Source: Homarus americanus (Eukaryota; Arthropoda; Malacostraca; Decapoda; Nephropidae). From it: a DNA stretch of 64,000 nucleotides. The position numbers and the translations under genes were made by a program. The DNA is taken from NCBI RefSeq assembly GCF_018991925.1, contig NW_024753943.1:460001-524000 (forward strand). Reading direction: 5' to 3'. The stretch's first letter is position 1. Every line of letters starts with the position of its first letter. A model generated the notes under the pieces. That model was not told the DNA's origin. It searched no databases and worked only from the letters and a program-made list of their open reading frames with translations. Positions 43,993 through 55,525 of this stretch are shown here, piece after piece.

Positions 43993-44644
43993 TCAGTGAA
44001 CCTTGACCTATAATCAGTAAGTCTGACCTCGGGAGCCATCTGAGCCGGACATGACCCTGGGGACGAGCTTCTGTACCAGCTGACCTCACGACCTCCACTG
44101 ACCTCGCGTTTAGTGTAATGTTTGTTGTCCATGTCGTGTTCTAGTGGGTATAGAGCGCTATTTTCATTTCTATTATGTATATAATTTATCCAACAAATGA
44201 TGATTCTTGGTATAATTTAACACAATGCTAATTAATTATTATACTTGAGATATTATTTATATTATTATCTTGGGGGTAATTTATGTTATATTCATTACTT
44301 TTTATGTAATTTATGTAATCTATAACTGTAATTAATGCTATTTATATTTACTGCCCCCCAGTTGTTGTCGTCTCTCTGGTGTCCACAGCTTCTAATACCA
44401 GTCGTCTAATCCAATCTCTGTTCCTCCTCCCCCCCCCGGCCCTCCTTCCCCTTATATTTTATCCCTGAATCACCTCTACCATTATCCTATCACCGCTAAT
44501 AATATGGCCAAACTGTCTCATTTTCATTCTATTAAATTTTATTACATTTCCTGATTTTTTATTTTATTTTAGTGTGATTTTATTTTTATTTCCGTAGGTT
44601 AGGTTAGTGTTAGGTTAGTGTTACATTAACTCTAAGGCCATATT
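43993..44644. other. AT-rich unique sequence
   Basis: Very AT-rich from 44160, with a C-run at 44430 and a short GGTTAGTGTTA repeat at 44598-44625 that is telomere-pentamer-like. Confidence 0.5.
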
Positions 44645-45065
44645 CTCACCTTTTTCCACTTCTCTCTCTTGATTAGTGTTTGTAACGCCTCTTCACCATA
44701 CGTAATAAGACCAGTATCATTTGCATAACGAATTGTTTTTGTATTACCTTACCATTAACTTTTATTCCAGCATCAATACTAACGACTTCGCTTGATATAG
44801 AAATCTGAATAGGTATTAATGTTAAAGGCAGGTCACTTAACCTTGCCTAACTCCCCGTCTTACCCTGAACCAATTAACTAAGTCATTATTAACTAATTAA
44901 CTTGAATTTTAGCATCTATAATATCACTAAAGGCTTTCGTAAGTTTATGTTTAATGTTAAATTTTTCAAAATCTACAAATATGAAAATAAAATCTTTAAA
45001 CCTCACAAAGTTCTTTCAATTATAATTATCAAAACAAACATATATTCTCAAGTTCATGTTCTTCT
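44645..45065 (-). pseudogene. LINE-B: decayed non-LTR reverse transcriptase fragment
   Basis: Read on the minus strand, RT motifs occur in the correct order. FVDFEKF (44959-44979) is motif A with its catalytic Asp. KAFSDIID follows. GVRQG (44840-44854) is the motif before LSP, whose following codons are broken by stops. GIKVNGKVI (44745-44768), then after a frameshift IRYANDTGLI, covers the catalytic box (44716-44727), with Asn replacing the first Asp of YADD. EEALQTLIKREKW completes it (about 44650-44695). The combination is most like RTE/CR1-type LINEs in memory; the clade is unresolved. Stops and at least two frameshifts plus loss of a catalytic Asp make it inactive. It is unlike LINE-A in motif wording, so it is a different family. 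The AT-rich context fits age or mutational decay. Confidence 0.75.
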
Positions 45066-45664
45066 ATTTTAATTTATTTGTGATCTATAGAAAACTTCAT
45101 TATATATTTAAGATTTTTCTGTTCTATACAAAATCATGTTTATCTCAAGCGTCCAAAACTATGTGAACTCTGTAGTAAATTAAGAGTCACATTCTTGCAC
45201 ATTTGTTTTGGTAATTTTCACAACTTGGGAATTTCTATCTGTCTTTCCTGTTCACTTCAACTCTCTTACGATACACTTGATTTCCTATTATTACCTATGC
45301 TCTTTGATAAACTGCTGCTATTAACTTTATTAATGAAACATAATTTATGCAACAATATTCACATCACTTTAATAAAATATCATAGTTTTTATTCCCTTCA
45401 TGAGATAATACTCAGTCAATAACATTACTAAACCTGCGACGAACACACAATGATGTCATACCACAACAAACTCCAACCCGGGTCGCGCTCAGTCAATCAG
45501 CTGATGTGTCCCTGGCGGATCAAGTGGTGTCTCCTTGTTATGACTTATTAAAACAAATCAGGGAAGAGGGAGTGAGTGTTTGTCTTTGGTTTCTCTCACC
45601 TGATAATGTAAGAGGGAGAGAGAACAAAGACTGCAAATATGAGATTAATTAACACGGTGCTATG
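45066..45664. other. AT-rich flank then unique sequence
   Basis: 45066-45430 is AT-rich and may hold further unrecognisable LINE-B sequence upstream on the minus strand. 45430-45664 is balanced unique DNA. No gene seen. Confidence 0.45.
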
Positions 45665-45985
45665 TTTTCCATTTAATGTGGTAAGGAGGTGAGGGGTGGT
45701 GAAGAGGGAGGTGAGTGGTGTGGGTGAGGTGGGTGGTGAGGCGGATGTGGGCGGATGTGGGTGGTGTGGGTGGTGAGGAGGAGGTGGGTGGTGGGGAACA
45801 GTGACGAAGACGTGACTAATACATAATTTATTCCCACAAATTAACACACAGGTAATATTCTCCCACCCTCAACACCCACCTGTACCCACCACACACACAC
45901 ACCCACCTGTACCCACCTATACCCCACACCCTCAACACCCACACCTGTACCCACCACACACACACCCACCTGTACCCACCACTCA
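45665..45985. repeat. GGTGGTGAGG and CACCCACCTGTACC degenerate repeats
   Basis: 45680-45795 is a G-rich GTGGGTGGTGAGG repeat. 45850-45985 holds two copies of a ~65-bp block built on ACCCACCTGTACCCACC. Confidence 0.88.
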
Positions 45986-46294
45986 CACTGCCAATAACCA
46001 AAAGTCAAAATTGTGTGGGGGTGGAAGACGCCTCGCAAGATTTTTAACTTCTACTGCCAAGCCGCCAAACCACCACTGAAATATCGTAAAAGATTTGATA
46101 ATTCAGTTTCGGGAGTTTTCTGACGAATTTTGTGACGCTTATCGGGTTTTTTTTTCTACCTCTTCTCGGATGCTCTGGGAATTTCTTGGCGAGCGATGCA
46201 GCGGCGGCGGAGGCACAGGAACGTCACAATAGTCATGGGAGATGGTACTTGTCAGGTAAACTTCTAACTAATATATTGAATCTTTTTGGGGAAG
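45986..46294. other. unique sequence with a speculative 54-bp micro-exon
   Basis: Balanced composition. 46202-46255 lies between GATGCAG and CAG-GTAAAC, a consensus-like donor, and is exactly 18 codons (CGGCGGCGGAGG start). The acceptor is weak because the T-rich tract is about 40 bases away and another AG intervenes. No homologue recognised. Confidence 0.2.
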
Positions 46295-46370
46295 AGGGGG
46301 TTGGGGGGGGGAGAGGAGAGGAGGGGAGGGAAGAGGAGGGGAGGGGGAGGTAAGGGGGGAGGAGGGGAAG
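46295..46370. repeat. G-rich GGGAGG tract
   Basis: GAGGGGAGGG-like purine repeats. Confidence 0.9.
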
Positions 46371-46780
46371 AGGGATTCGTATAGAGTGAAGATCTTTTTC
46401 TTTTCTTTTTTGAATGTTGAAAAAGCTGCTCTGAGGATAAAGTTTATTTTTGCATTTAGAAATCAATTGAGATAATTTTATTTTATTTTATTTTTTTGAG
46501 ATGATTACAGTTTCGTTCTGGGTATGTAAGGTAGACTCTCTCTCTCTCTCTCTCTCGTGGGTGTGAAATACAAAGCTTACGAATGAGTTTTTTTTACAAG
46601 TATATGCGTTAGTCAGCGATATTTTTTTGGGAGGGACTGTGAAGATGGCGGCTATGAACCTGTTAAAAAAGATATATTTCCAGGTTATATCACGTTCTCA
46701 GCAATATGTATTTAAAGAGATCTACATAAGGTGGAAGTGTGTACGTGTTAATACTTGAGAATTTAACAAAACTGTGCTGC
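46371..46780. other. unique AT-rich sequence with a (TC)n microsatellite
   Basis: TC units at 46538-46556. No gene seen. Confidence 0.5.
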
Positions 46781-46830
46781 GATACCTCCTGAAAATCCGT
46801 TATATCGAGAATCCGCTAGATGCAAAATTC
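46781..46830. mobile_element. fragment of the 14.6-kb MITE family
   Basis: GATACCTCCTG, then TCCGTTATATCGAGAATCCG and CTAGATGCAAAA, parallel the GATACCTC end and the internal CCATTATATCGAGGTCCG/TTAGATGTAAAA segment of the element at 14579-14739, with about four-fifths identity over 35 bases. The fragment abuts the 31-bp array. Confidence 0.6.
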
Positions 46831-47535
46831 ATCATCCTCGTGTAACTCATTATACACCATCATCATCCTCGTGTAACTCATTATACACCATCATCATCTT
46901 CGTGTAACTCATTATACACCATCATCATCCTTGTGTAACTCATTATACACCATTATCATCCTCGTGTAACTCATTATACACCATCATCATCCTCGTGTAA
47001 CTCATTATACACCATCATCATCCTCGTGTAACTCATTATACACCATCATCATCCTCGTGTAACTCATTATACACCATCATCATCCTCGTGGCACCCAATA
47101 TGCCACAATCACTATCCCTCGTGTAACTCAATATACACCATCATCATCCTCGTGTAACTCATTATACACCATCATTACCCTCGTGTAACCCATATACACC
47201 ATCATACTCGTATAACTCATTATACACCATCATCCTCGTGTAACCTATACACCATCATCATCCTCGTAACCTCATTATACACCATCATCATCTTCGTGTA
47301 ACTCATTATACACCATCATCATCATCCTCGTGTAACCTTAATATACACCATCATCCTCGTAACTCATTATACACCATCATCATCCCCATGTAACTCATTA
47401 TACACCATCATTACCCCTCGTAAACTCATTATACACCATCATCATCCTCGTAACTCATACACCATCATCTTCAGACTCATTATACACCATCATCATCCTC
47501 GTGTAACTCATTATACAATTATCATCATCCTTACA
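46831..47535. repeat. 31-bp minisatellite, about 22 units
   Basis: Unit AACTCATTATACACCATCAT then CATCCTCGTGT. Left half is regular; from about 47165 units lose 2-12 bp. Confidence 0.96.
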
Positions 47536-47574
47536 ACCCCGGCGCTAATAGAAAGAAGACGACTATTAAGATGT

Positions 47575-47700
47575 GGACGGGGAGGGCGGCAGGGCGGGGT
47601 GGGAGGGGTGCGGGCGGGGTGGGAGTAGGGAGGGGGTTGTGGGGCGGGTGAGGGGCGGGAGGGGAGGGTGGCGGGTGCGGGAGGGGGTGGGTGTGGGGCC
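47575..47700. repeat. G-rich low-complexity tract
   Basis: GGGCGGGGTGGGAGGGG-like sequence, about 125 bp, much higher in GC than its neighbours; many G-runs of three or more. Confidence 0.93.
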
Positions 47701-47887
47701 CGACATCATCAAAGACTCTCCGCTACACACGGCCAATTAGTGCTCAACTTTGATGAAAATAAAAGAAATTTGTTCCTCCACATAAAATGACGTCACCTAA
47801 TAATGTTCGTTGCTTTTGTTTTCTTTTTTTTTTAGTGTGTTTATTAATGATTATAATTAACAGCAAACACATAATTATAGAATTTTC

Positions 47888-47925
<38 letters not shown>

Positions 47926-48060
47926 CTGACGTCTCATTGAGTAAAAAATAATTAGAATACTTTATTTATTTTTTTCAAAAGGTTGGAAAAAAATAGTAAT
48001 CCACTTGTTTATATAAGGAGTCAAAATGAAAATTACCAATATACTACAGTACACTACACT
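47701..48060. other. unique sequence with a (TC)n microsatellite
   Basis: TC units at 47891-47923; AT-rich elsewhere. Confidence 0.55.
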
Positions 48061-48150
48061 TACCGATGTGTACATATATTGAGCCCTTCAAACACCCTAC
48101 TACACTACACTACACTACTGTACACGTACCGATGTGTACATATGTTCAAG
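48061..48150. repeat. ~66-bp direct duplication
   Basis: TACCGATGTGTACATATATT with GAGCCCTT at 48061 recurs at 48127 as TACCGATGTGTACATATGTT with CAAGCCCTT; a CTACA pentamer run lies between (48098-48118). Confidence 0.9.
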
Positions 48151-48444
48151 CCCTTGCAACAGTCTCGCCAACTAGGCAGCGAAATGAAGGTCAAACATGG
48201 AGTGTGACGGTGATTAAAAAAAAAAATGACCAAGTGAAAATGGACACAACAAACAATATCACCCAGAGAATGAAATTGAGCTGGGAACAAAATGTCAGAC
48301 TTTGTGCGACATTTTGCGATATGGAAATGTCAAAGAGTTATTTTTACTTTGTAGTGATAAAGTGTTTCTCTCAGGCCACGCTACTCGGGAATAAAACACA
48401 AGCGGGTTTAATATATAAGGATTTTTTTCTTAAACCTTTGGGTG
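48151..48444. other. unique sequence
   Basis: Open in one frame as part of a 146-codon stretch (48066-48506), with no recognised domain; the frame starts in the duplication and ends in the next microsatellite. Confidence 0.35.
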
Positions 48445-48486
48445 GATGGATGTATGTATGTATGTATGTATGTATGTATGTATGTA
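48445..48486. repeat. (ATGT)n microsatellite
   Basis: About ten ATGT units. Confidence 0.97.
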
Positions 48487-48863
48487 GGATGAACGACCTG
48501 CACTGAACCAGATAACGGGGGCACAGTGATTTTTATTATCTTACTATAAAAAACAGCAACAACGCCAGTGCTGTCAGTAGGAGGTGAACGTCTGGCGCTT
48601 ATGACTGCTCGTGTTGGCTCTGTGTGAACTCCTGGCCACAGCTGCGTTCATATATACAAGACACTTTACATACATTAAACGCGAGTGTCGGGTGTAAACT
48701 TGTGGCTGTGGTGAGAGGGGTTGTTACTGCCGAGGACAAGACTCCCAACCCTCACTAACTTGTGGCAAGACGTCAACATGTTCACAAGAGATGACTGGAC
48801 GACACACACAGGTGGAGGCCAGGTGACATAACTGTACACTAACACGGGTACAAGTATGCTGAA

Positions 48864-48866
<3 letters not shown>
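48487..48866. other. unique sequence
   Basis: Balanced composition with no repeat or gene recognised. Confidence 0.4.

Positions 48867-48920
<54 letters not shown>
48867..48920. repeat. (AC)n microsatellite
   Basis: About 27 AC units. Confidence 0.98.
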
Positions 48921-48923
<3 letters not shown>

Positions 48924-50657
48924 TAAAATCACATAATAGCTTTCTAGTTTCACTTAATTTATATCGGGTCGTTGAGCCTCCTGGTGTGTGTACCTGCTGC
49001 CTCACTCACCTGGGGAAGACACAGAAAAAACATTAATTAATAAGGATGAACTTGTGGCTATGGAAGAAATATACAAAAAATTTGACAACTTATCAAGCAA
49101 ACTCTAACACAGGAAGAACATGTACATTTTTATAGTTATGTACACGTATGTAAAAATGTGTTGAATATGTAAAACATCACAGTATCATAAAAGATAAACG
49201 TTTTTTCTTTTAAATATATTATTGCTGAATAAACTATGTAAAATGTCCGTTTCATGAAAGTTTAATAAAATATGTTATATCAAATCGCCGCCGACATGCA
49301 CGAGAAAATCGTAGATATGTGTGAGAGAAATTCCCAAACTGTCCAGAAATTCAGTGGCGTGTGGAGGAGGCTTGAGGGAGGTGCACCCACCTCAGTTCTT
49401 GGTGGCTGGCCTCCGCCTCCTCTGCCTCGGGCACCCCACCATCATACCTCCTCAACCACTTATTTCTACACCAAAATAACTCGCCTTATTTGTCAATTAA
49501 GACGAACTTGGAAGAAACTGCCAAAGTAAACAATCTTGAGTAAAGACTTGATATCGCCAAGACAGAAATCTCTCACACAGCCTGCAGTTACCCTCAAGAT
49601 CCTCGAGTTTAACTGGAAAAATGCTCGACACATGAACTGCTAAGAGATTACATCCACTGCACTCGAGTAAGAAGGTGAAACATTTATAGGGCTGAACATT
49701 TCTGAGAAAACTTGGGGCCAAAAGAAGGTGGGCCGGTCCCTGGTGGCCGGGTGGCAGGGCGTCCCCTGGTGGCCGGGCGGTGGGGCGTCCCCTGGAAAGT
49801 TTCTACTTGCCCGCGCGTTTATACCAGAAGTTGGACGGAGAATTTTCAATTGGTGTCTTGCAGAGAGAGAAGTCTTGGGGAAAGGGAGAGGTGGGAGGGG
49901 GGACCCATTTTTCTTTGAAGAAACTTGCCTTCTTAGGACGCTAATGTCAGCATTATGTTAATGTATGTAAGTTATTTGCCACGCCGAAAAATTCTCCCAG
50001 GGGATTAGGGTGAGGAGAGAGAGGCAAATTTACAGGGCCAAAAATGGTAAACTTCAGACCAATACGCCGGCCAGCGAATAACTTTTAGCCTAATTTGACT
50101 TCCCCAGTGCAGGTGGCATCTTTACCCTCCTCGCACATAATGTTTAATGTAAGATGTGCAAATTTATTCAACGCTGGCGCCGGGCCGGTGGGGGGGGGGG
50201 GACGCCTCACTCACGCACAAAGTGGACCTCGCAACGCTGACTCAAAAAACGTTTAGATTTGTGTTCTGTGATTCTCGACGCAAACACCGGGCGCGACGAA
50301 CCAAAATTGTCACCAAACATTTTCTTGGTTTGTCTTTGAGTTTGTCGACCTCTATTTCTGCCATTCTCTCCCTCTATTAAATTGTACTTTTATTGTCTCT
50401 ACTTGCATGTGTCATAAATTGGGGGGGGGGAGGGGGGGGACTTGTTATCTATACATCTGTGCTGAACTGCCAAAACACCTGCTATCTATCTATCTATACC
50501 AAAGAGAACAACACCTGATCTTCTCAATCTCTTTATTACCACAACTTAAATACTTTTTTGTGATTTTTATTAATATGAACCATGAACACAACAGCTACTA
50601 TTGATGTCATGTTTGTGTTGACCATTCTTTATCAGGATAAGGGTAGCCGAGGTAAGC

Positions 50658-50660
<3 letters not shown>
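48921..50660. other. 1.7 kb of mainly unique sequence
   Basis: AT-rich to 49300, then balanced. CCCTGGTGGCCGGGYGG and GGGCGTCCCCTGG duplicate at 49737-49800. G-runs lie at 50190-50200 and 50420-50440 and CTAT units at 50483-50498. Frames up to 85 codons are unrecognised. Together with 15-18 kb this is the most likely place for unannotated intron or regulatory sequence. Confidence 0.4.

Positions 50661-50707
<47 letters not shown>
50661..50707. repeat. (TC)n microsatellite
   Basis: About 23 TC units. Confidence 0.98.
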
Positions 50708-50710
<3 letters not shown>

Positions 50711-51105
50711 ACTCTTTCTAGTCCAACTACTGTTCTATTTTCCATCTAGGACTAACAATATCTACCATCCGTTTACTACACTAACTCACACAATAGTCCC
50801 TTCTCATGACCACAATACTGACAGCAGCACCTTTTGTCATGAGATCTTCCTCACGATTTCTGTAACAATACCTTTATTTTCCATCTTTTTACCTGCGGGT
50901 TATCGAAACTTCTCTCCTCCTACTTATCCACCTGCCGGGGAATTATTCATCAGGTGAGCCAGGTGACCTCGCAATGGGATTTACCTTGAAGGAGATTATT
51001 CACCCAAGAACATAATAATACAATTGATCAGCTGACACCAACCCTACAATATCACCTGATGATTAAACACCTTAATCCATCCTGGTTGGTTAAATTAGGT
51101 TGAGG
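50708..51105. other. unique sequence
   Basis: No gene seen. CAGGTGA and its complement TCACCTG occur several times around 50950-51060. Confidence 0.4.
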
Positions 51106-51215
51106 TCAGGATAGGTCAGGGGGTTAATCTTCATCTGATCTGTATATTTTGCTTAGGTTGGGTTTGTTAGGTTGGGTTAAGTTGGGTTGGTTTAGGTTAG
51201 GTTAGGTTAGGTTGA
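51106..51215. repeat. interstitial telomere-like pentamers (GGTTA/GGTTG)
   Basis: Degenerate TAGGTTGGGTT followed by about four pure GGTTA units near 51197-51213. Confidence 0.88.
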
Positions 51216-51540
51216 TTCTAGTTACGTATCGAGGATGGGTTGTAAGTGAAACACAAAAAATCGCAAATATACAAAAAAAAAACTCGGCAAAGCACAACCT
51301 AAAAGTCCGGAAAAAAACAAACTCTACAAAAAAACATTAAAAAAATATTGCCAATAAAACGAAATACCTAACACCCTTAAATCTGAAAATCCTTCTCACA
51401 GTCCCCAAAACAGTCGCCAAATCGAGAAAAATACCAAGAATTGGGAGCTCAGGAGATAAGCCAACAATCTACACGCTGAATTGAGTCGAGAATTTACGAG
51501 ACCTTGACGCCCAGCCACACCCAGATTACGGCCCCACCGA
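51216..51540. other. A-rich unique sequence
   Basis: A-rich at 51250-51370, then balanced. No gene. Confidence 0.45.
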
Positions 51541-51645
51541 CACCACCACAAGCTTGGAGTGGGAGGGAGGGAGGGAGGGAGGGAGGGAGGGTAACAACAG
51601 TGGTATGCAACCTGTTGAAACACACACACACACACACACACACGT
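51541..51645. repeat. (GGGA)n and (CA)n microsatellites
   Basis: GGGA units at 51558-51590 and CA units at 51619-51643. Confidence 0.95.
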
Positions 51646-51697
51646 ACGTAGCCCCTCACCAAAGAGCTGTAGGTAAGGTAAATTAAATAATATGAGA

Positions 51698-51850
51698 GGT
51701 TTAGTTAAACTAGATTAGATTAAGTTAGGTTATGTTAAGTTTCGTAAGTATGTTAATGTCTGTAGGTTAGGAAAGGTCAGGTAAGGTAAGGTAAGGTCAG
51801 GGAAGGTCAGGTAAGGGAAGGTCAGGGAAGGGAAGGTCAGGTAGGTATAT
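51698..51850. repeat. degenerate telomere-like pentamers (GGTTA then GGTCA/GGTAA)
   Basis: TTAGGTTATGTTAAG-like DNA, then AGGTCAGGTAAGGTAAGG repeats. Confidence 0.85.
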
Positions 51851-51882
51851 AACACTGTGACTCCTGTTGTCTCGGTAGGGTT

Positions 51883-52165
51883 GTCAAAATTCTTCGTCCG
51901 TTGTGTCATATTGTCTCATAGAAAATCGTGACGATGCTTTTTGGGGCGTTAGGGAAAGTGTGGATACAACACACTGTATACTAAGCCTTCGGTACACAAG
52001 GAGGCAGTGTGGCCGGTACTGGAGGCAACCACATTCACTTTCTCAAGCTGTAAACTTAGGTACCCATTAACAGCTGGGTGAACTAGGAGTGCCCGGGGGA
52101 TCGATCCGCCGACCCGTGGAACAGAAACCGAGAGTAGTGTCCACTCGACCACAATACTCCTATGC
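51883..52165 (-). mobile_element. tRNA-derived SINE (SINE2), minus strand
   Basis: Reading minus from about 52165: TGGTCGAGTGG is an A box (52141-52151), and GGATCGATCCC is a B box (52097-52107) at tRNA-like spacing. A central block (52058-52083) matches that of SINE1 at about 20 of 26 positions. The body continues with TTTACAGCTTGAGAAAGTG and ends in a segment (51883-51910) also found at 14431. The head differs from SINE1, so the two are separate families. Any transcription would be by RNA polymerase III from the internal promoter. The 3' limit is an estimate. Confidence 0.82.
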
Positions 52166-52245
52166 CATTTTAAACGTGTACCACTCAATAAAGACTCTGT
52201 AATAGTGTGAGGTTAAGTAATAAAGAGTTACAACAAAAGAAATTC

Positions 52246-52247
<2 letters not shown>

Positions 52248-52284
<37 letters not shown>
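52248..52284. repeat. (GT)n microsatellite
   Basis: About 18 GT units followed by impure GTGTATGTG. Confidence 0.97.
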
Positions 52285-52285
<1 letters not shown>

Positions 52286-52789
52286 TATATGTGTATGTGT
52301 GTAAGTGTGTATGGAGAAGCTGAGGGTTTGGGGAGGGACATAACCTCCCTCACCACCTCCTCTCCCTCCCATCCTCCTCACCTCTCCCAAACACACATTA
52401 TCCTCCCTCCCCCCCTCCAACGGAACGGATTTGCACGATTTACACAGGTCAAGTATTTTGGGTAGGAGTTAAAATCATGAATTCCAGCAAACACCTGAAA
52501 AAAAAAGGTCTCACGGTAGATTAGGTCAGACGACGTGAGGTCACCTGAACCACAAACCACCACACCTGCCGTCTGGGACACCTGTACACCTCGACCATAA
52601 ATTCTGAAAGGTTCCTTGGATATATTCTCCTCCTCATTCCCGTACAAACATTTAACTAGTTTACTCAAGCACTGAAGGACAGAAATAACGCACTAAAAGA
52701 TAAACTGAAAACATTATGGTGTGTTTCCCCCAAAAAGTTTACTAAGATTAACTTTATCAGATCTATTTCAATTCAATCACACAAGATAA
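52285..52789. other. unique sequence with CCTCC-rich patch
   Basis: 52345-52425 is C/T-rich; the rest is unique. No gene seen. Confidence 0.45.
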
Positions 52790-53075
52790 AATTACCTGAG
52801 GACAAAATTACAAAATTATCTGATGGAAAACAAAATTACCTGACGACAAAATTACCTAAGGACAAAATTACCTGAGGACAAAATTACCTGAGGACAAAAT
52901 TACAAAATTACTTGATAAAAAACAAAATTACCTAAGGACAAAATTACTTGACGGAAAACAAAATTACCTGACGACAAAATTACCTAAGGACAAAATTACC
53001 TGAGGACAAAATTACCTGAGGACAAAATTACAAAATAACTTGATAAAAAACAAAATTACCTGAGGACAAAATTAA
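52790..53075. repeat. 16-bp minisatellite with ~120-bp higher-order structure
   Basis: Unit ACAAAATTACCTGAGG. Runs of 16-mers are punctuated by variants (ACAAAATTACAAAATTA and TTGATAAAAAACAAAATT) that recur at about 52885 and 53023, showing a larger block was duplicated. Confidence 0.93.
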
Positions 53076-53227
53076 CTTACAGAATATTTTGTGAATTCTG
53101 ACCCAGCTGACCCATTACAGTAAAAGGTCATACTTGACTCTCTTTCCCCCACTAGTGTTGACCCTCTCGCCCACTTATCAATGTTTTACAGCAGCTTGTG
53201 GGCGGTATACGCTGTGGGGAGCTGAGG

Positions 53228-53625
53228 CATTGTGGTGGTAAAAGGGGCAGGGGAAAAAAGGGGGGAGAGGGGAAAAGAGGGAGAGATGGGGAAAGAGGGA
53301 GAGAATGGGGAAAAGGAGGGAGAGAAGGGGAAAGAGGGAGAGATGGGGAAAGAGGGAGAGAAGGAGGAAGAGGGAGAGAGAGAGGAAAAAAGGGTAAGAG
53401 AAAGGAGAAAAGGGTAAGATAAAGAGGAAAGGGACAGTTAAAATGCAAAAGGCACAGATAAAAGGGAAAAGGGGAAGGAAAAGGGGAGAGAAAAGGCAAA
53501 AAGAGGCATTGAAAGAGTGAAGAGAAAGGGAAAAAGGGGAAAATAAGCAGAGAAAGAAGAAAAAGGGAAGAATAAGGAAGCAGAGAAAGGGGAAAAGAAG
53601 GAGGAGGAGAGAGAGAGAGAGAGAA
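53228..53625. repeat. purine tract with a GGGGAAAGAGGGAGAGAT unit
   Basis: 53260-53380 repeats an 18-bp GGGGAAAGAGGGAGAGAT unit; the remainder is A-rich AAAGGG/GGAAAAG. Compositional frames on the minus strand reach 196 codons. Confidence 0.93.
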
Positions 53626-54047
53626 TAAACAAGGTCTTTGCAAGGTAGTGGTGGTGAACAAAAACCAAGCCTTAGATCGAAGTGTTCATGTATCATAGAG
53701 TTGGTGCTGTACGCTTGTTGATACTGGCGCGTTGAGTGACTCTCCTCCTCCTCCTCCTCGCTGGTCACGCCCCACCCTCACGCACCTTCTCTATCACCCA
53801 CATAACCAGAAAATACCAACACTTCCTCAATCATTTTTTTTTACACGTATTAATAAATATTTGAAAAGATACTATTTTTTTTCTTTGCTATGTCTCAGTT
53901 CTATGCGTGACTGATTGACTGAGTTTTTTTTTTTTAGTTAAGACTGAGTGACTGATTGACTCACTCACTACCTGGCTGAGGGACTGATTTGTAATATTAT
54001 TCTTTTGTGGCTTTTTTTTATTCTTAGTTTCTTATTTTTTTTTTATA
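53626..54047. other. unique sequence
   Basis: CTCCTC triplets at 53743-53760 and GACTGATTGACTGAG-type repetition at 53905-53980. No gene. Confidence 0.5.
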
Positions 54048-54510
54048 CCTGGTGTGTGTGTGTGTGTGGGGGTGTGTGTGTTGGGGCTGGGTGTGATGTT
54101 AGGGCAGTGTGGGCTGGGTGTGATGAAGGGGCAGTGTGGGCAGGGTGTGTGGTGTTGTGGCTGGCTGTGGTGATGGGGCAGTGTGGGCTGGGTGTGATGT
54201 GGGGTAGTGTGGGCTGGGTGGTGATGGGGCAGTGTAGGCTGGGTGTGGTGAAGGGACAGGTGGGCAGGGTGTGGTGTTGGGGCTGGCTGTGGTGATGGGC
54301 AGTGTGAGCTGGGTGGGTGTTGGGGCAGTGTGGGCAGGGTGTGGTGTTGGGGCAGTGTGGGCAGGGGTGTGGTGAAGGGGCAGTGTGGGCAGGGTGTGGT
54401 GTTGGGGCAGTGTGGGCAGGGTGTGGTGTTGGGGCTGGCTGTGGTGATGGGACAGTGTGGGCTGGGTGTGGTGTTGGGGGCAGTGTGGGCAGGGTGTGGT
54501 GAAGGGACAC
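54048..54510. repeat. ~27-bp G-rich minisatellite
   Basis: Unit GGTGTTGGGGCAGTGTGGGC followed by AGGGTGT; variants GTGATGGGGCAG, GTGAAGGGGCAG and GGGCTGGCTGTG occur repeatedly. G-rich on the plus strand. Confidence 0.95.
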
Positions 54511-55335
54511 CTCACCCCCACTAATCGGTGTAATCAACCACTTAACCATAAAAGTACCGCCGTTACTCCTTCTCCAAGTGTCTGACGGAGGGACACGTTG
54601 GTGCATGGATCCTACAGCAACTCTCGTCTGATATCTTCAACTTTTTATTTGTTTTAAAATATATCACTAAATATGACTTACTCTGACTAAACTTAATTAC
54701 TTACTGACTTTCATACAACTTAACTTAGATGAGCCATTGACTGTTTCACTAACGGAAGGTAAAGTTAAGGTAATGGAACAATTATCGGAGTACCAAGACT
54801 TAACACCGGAGAAACAGAAGCTGTCTCACTGGTAAACAATCATGCAAATTTTAAGCATCCTGAGATACATCAAGCACACAGTTTCATGTAATAATGTAAG
54901 ACTCTTCTACTAATTAAATAGGTAGATACGGGCTGACCTAAGACCATTACTACTACAGGTACATTTATACACCCAGATCCAAAGATTCGTCCATTATGAC
55001 TAATTAATTGATGAAGAGAGAGTATTTTATCACGTGGGTAGTCTCAGGAGAATTTTCAGATCATTTAGTTAAGTATTGGAGTGTGCAAGGCCAACAGCGG
55101 TAGCCATCCACCCCCTCCCTCTCCCCCGGCTCCTCTTGACACCCAATGCTCCCGGGCGAGTGAGGAGGGAGGGCCAGCTGGTGGTGCCAGTCTGTCACCC
55201 ACGAGCACATGTTACCAGGCACCCTCCACCCCACGCCTCGACCTCAGCCATGACTCACTCGTCACTTACGGCCAGTAGTGCGTGAGGGCATGGCGTCAGG
55301 AGAGACTTAACAAACCCTCACAACGCTGGACAATA
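54511..55335. other. unique sequence
   Basis: AT-rich to 55070, then GC-rich (55080-55320). Frames of 65-69 codons in the GC-rich part are unrecognised. Confidence 0.4.
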
Positions 55336-55525
55336 AAACACAGGCGAAGGTGGAGGAGGAGAGAGAGGAGGAGAGAGAGGAGGGTGTAGGGAGGGAGGGA
55401 AGAGAAGAGGAGGGAGGAGCAAAGGGTGAAGGGAAGGAGGAGGAAAGGGTGAGAAAAGGGAGGGATGTGGAGAGGGAGGTGGATGGGAAGTATGGAGGGG
55501 AATTGTAGTGGAGGAGGAGGAGGAG

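Noticed and set aside
52090..52165. Functional tRNA gene on the minus strand
   Set aside because: Only promoter boxes fit; the cloverleaf does not close and the SINE central block follows.
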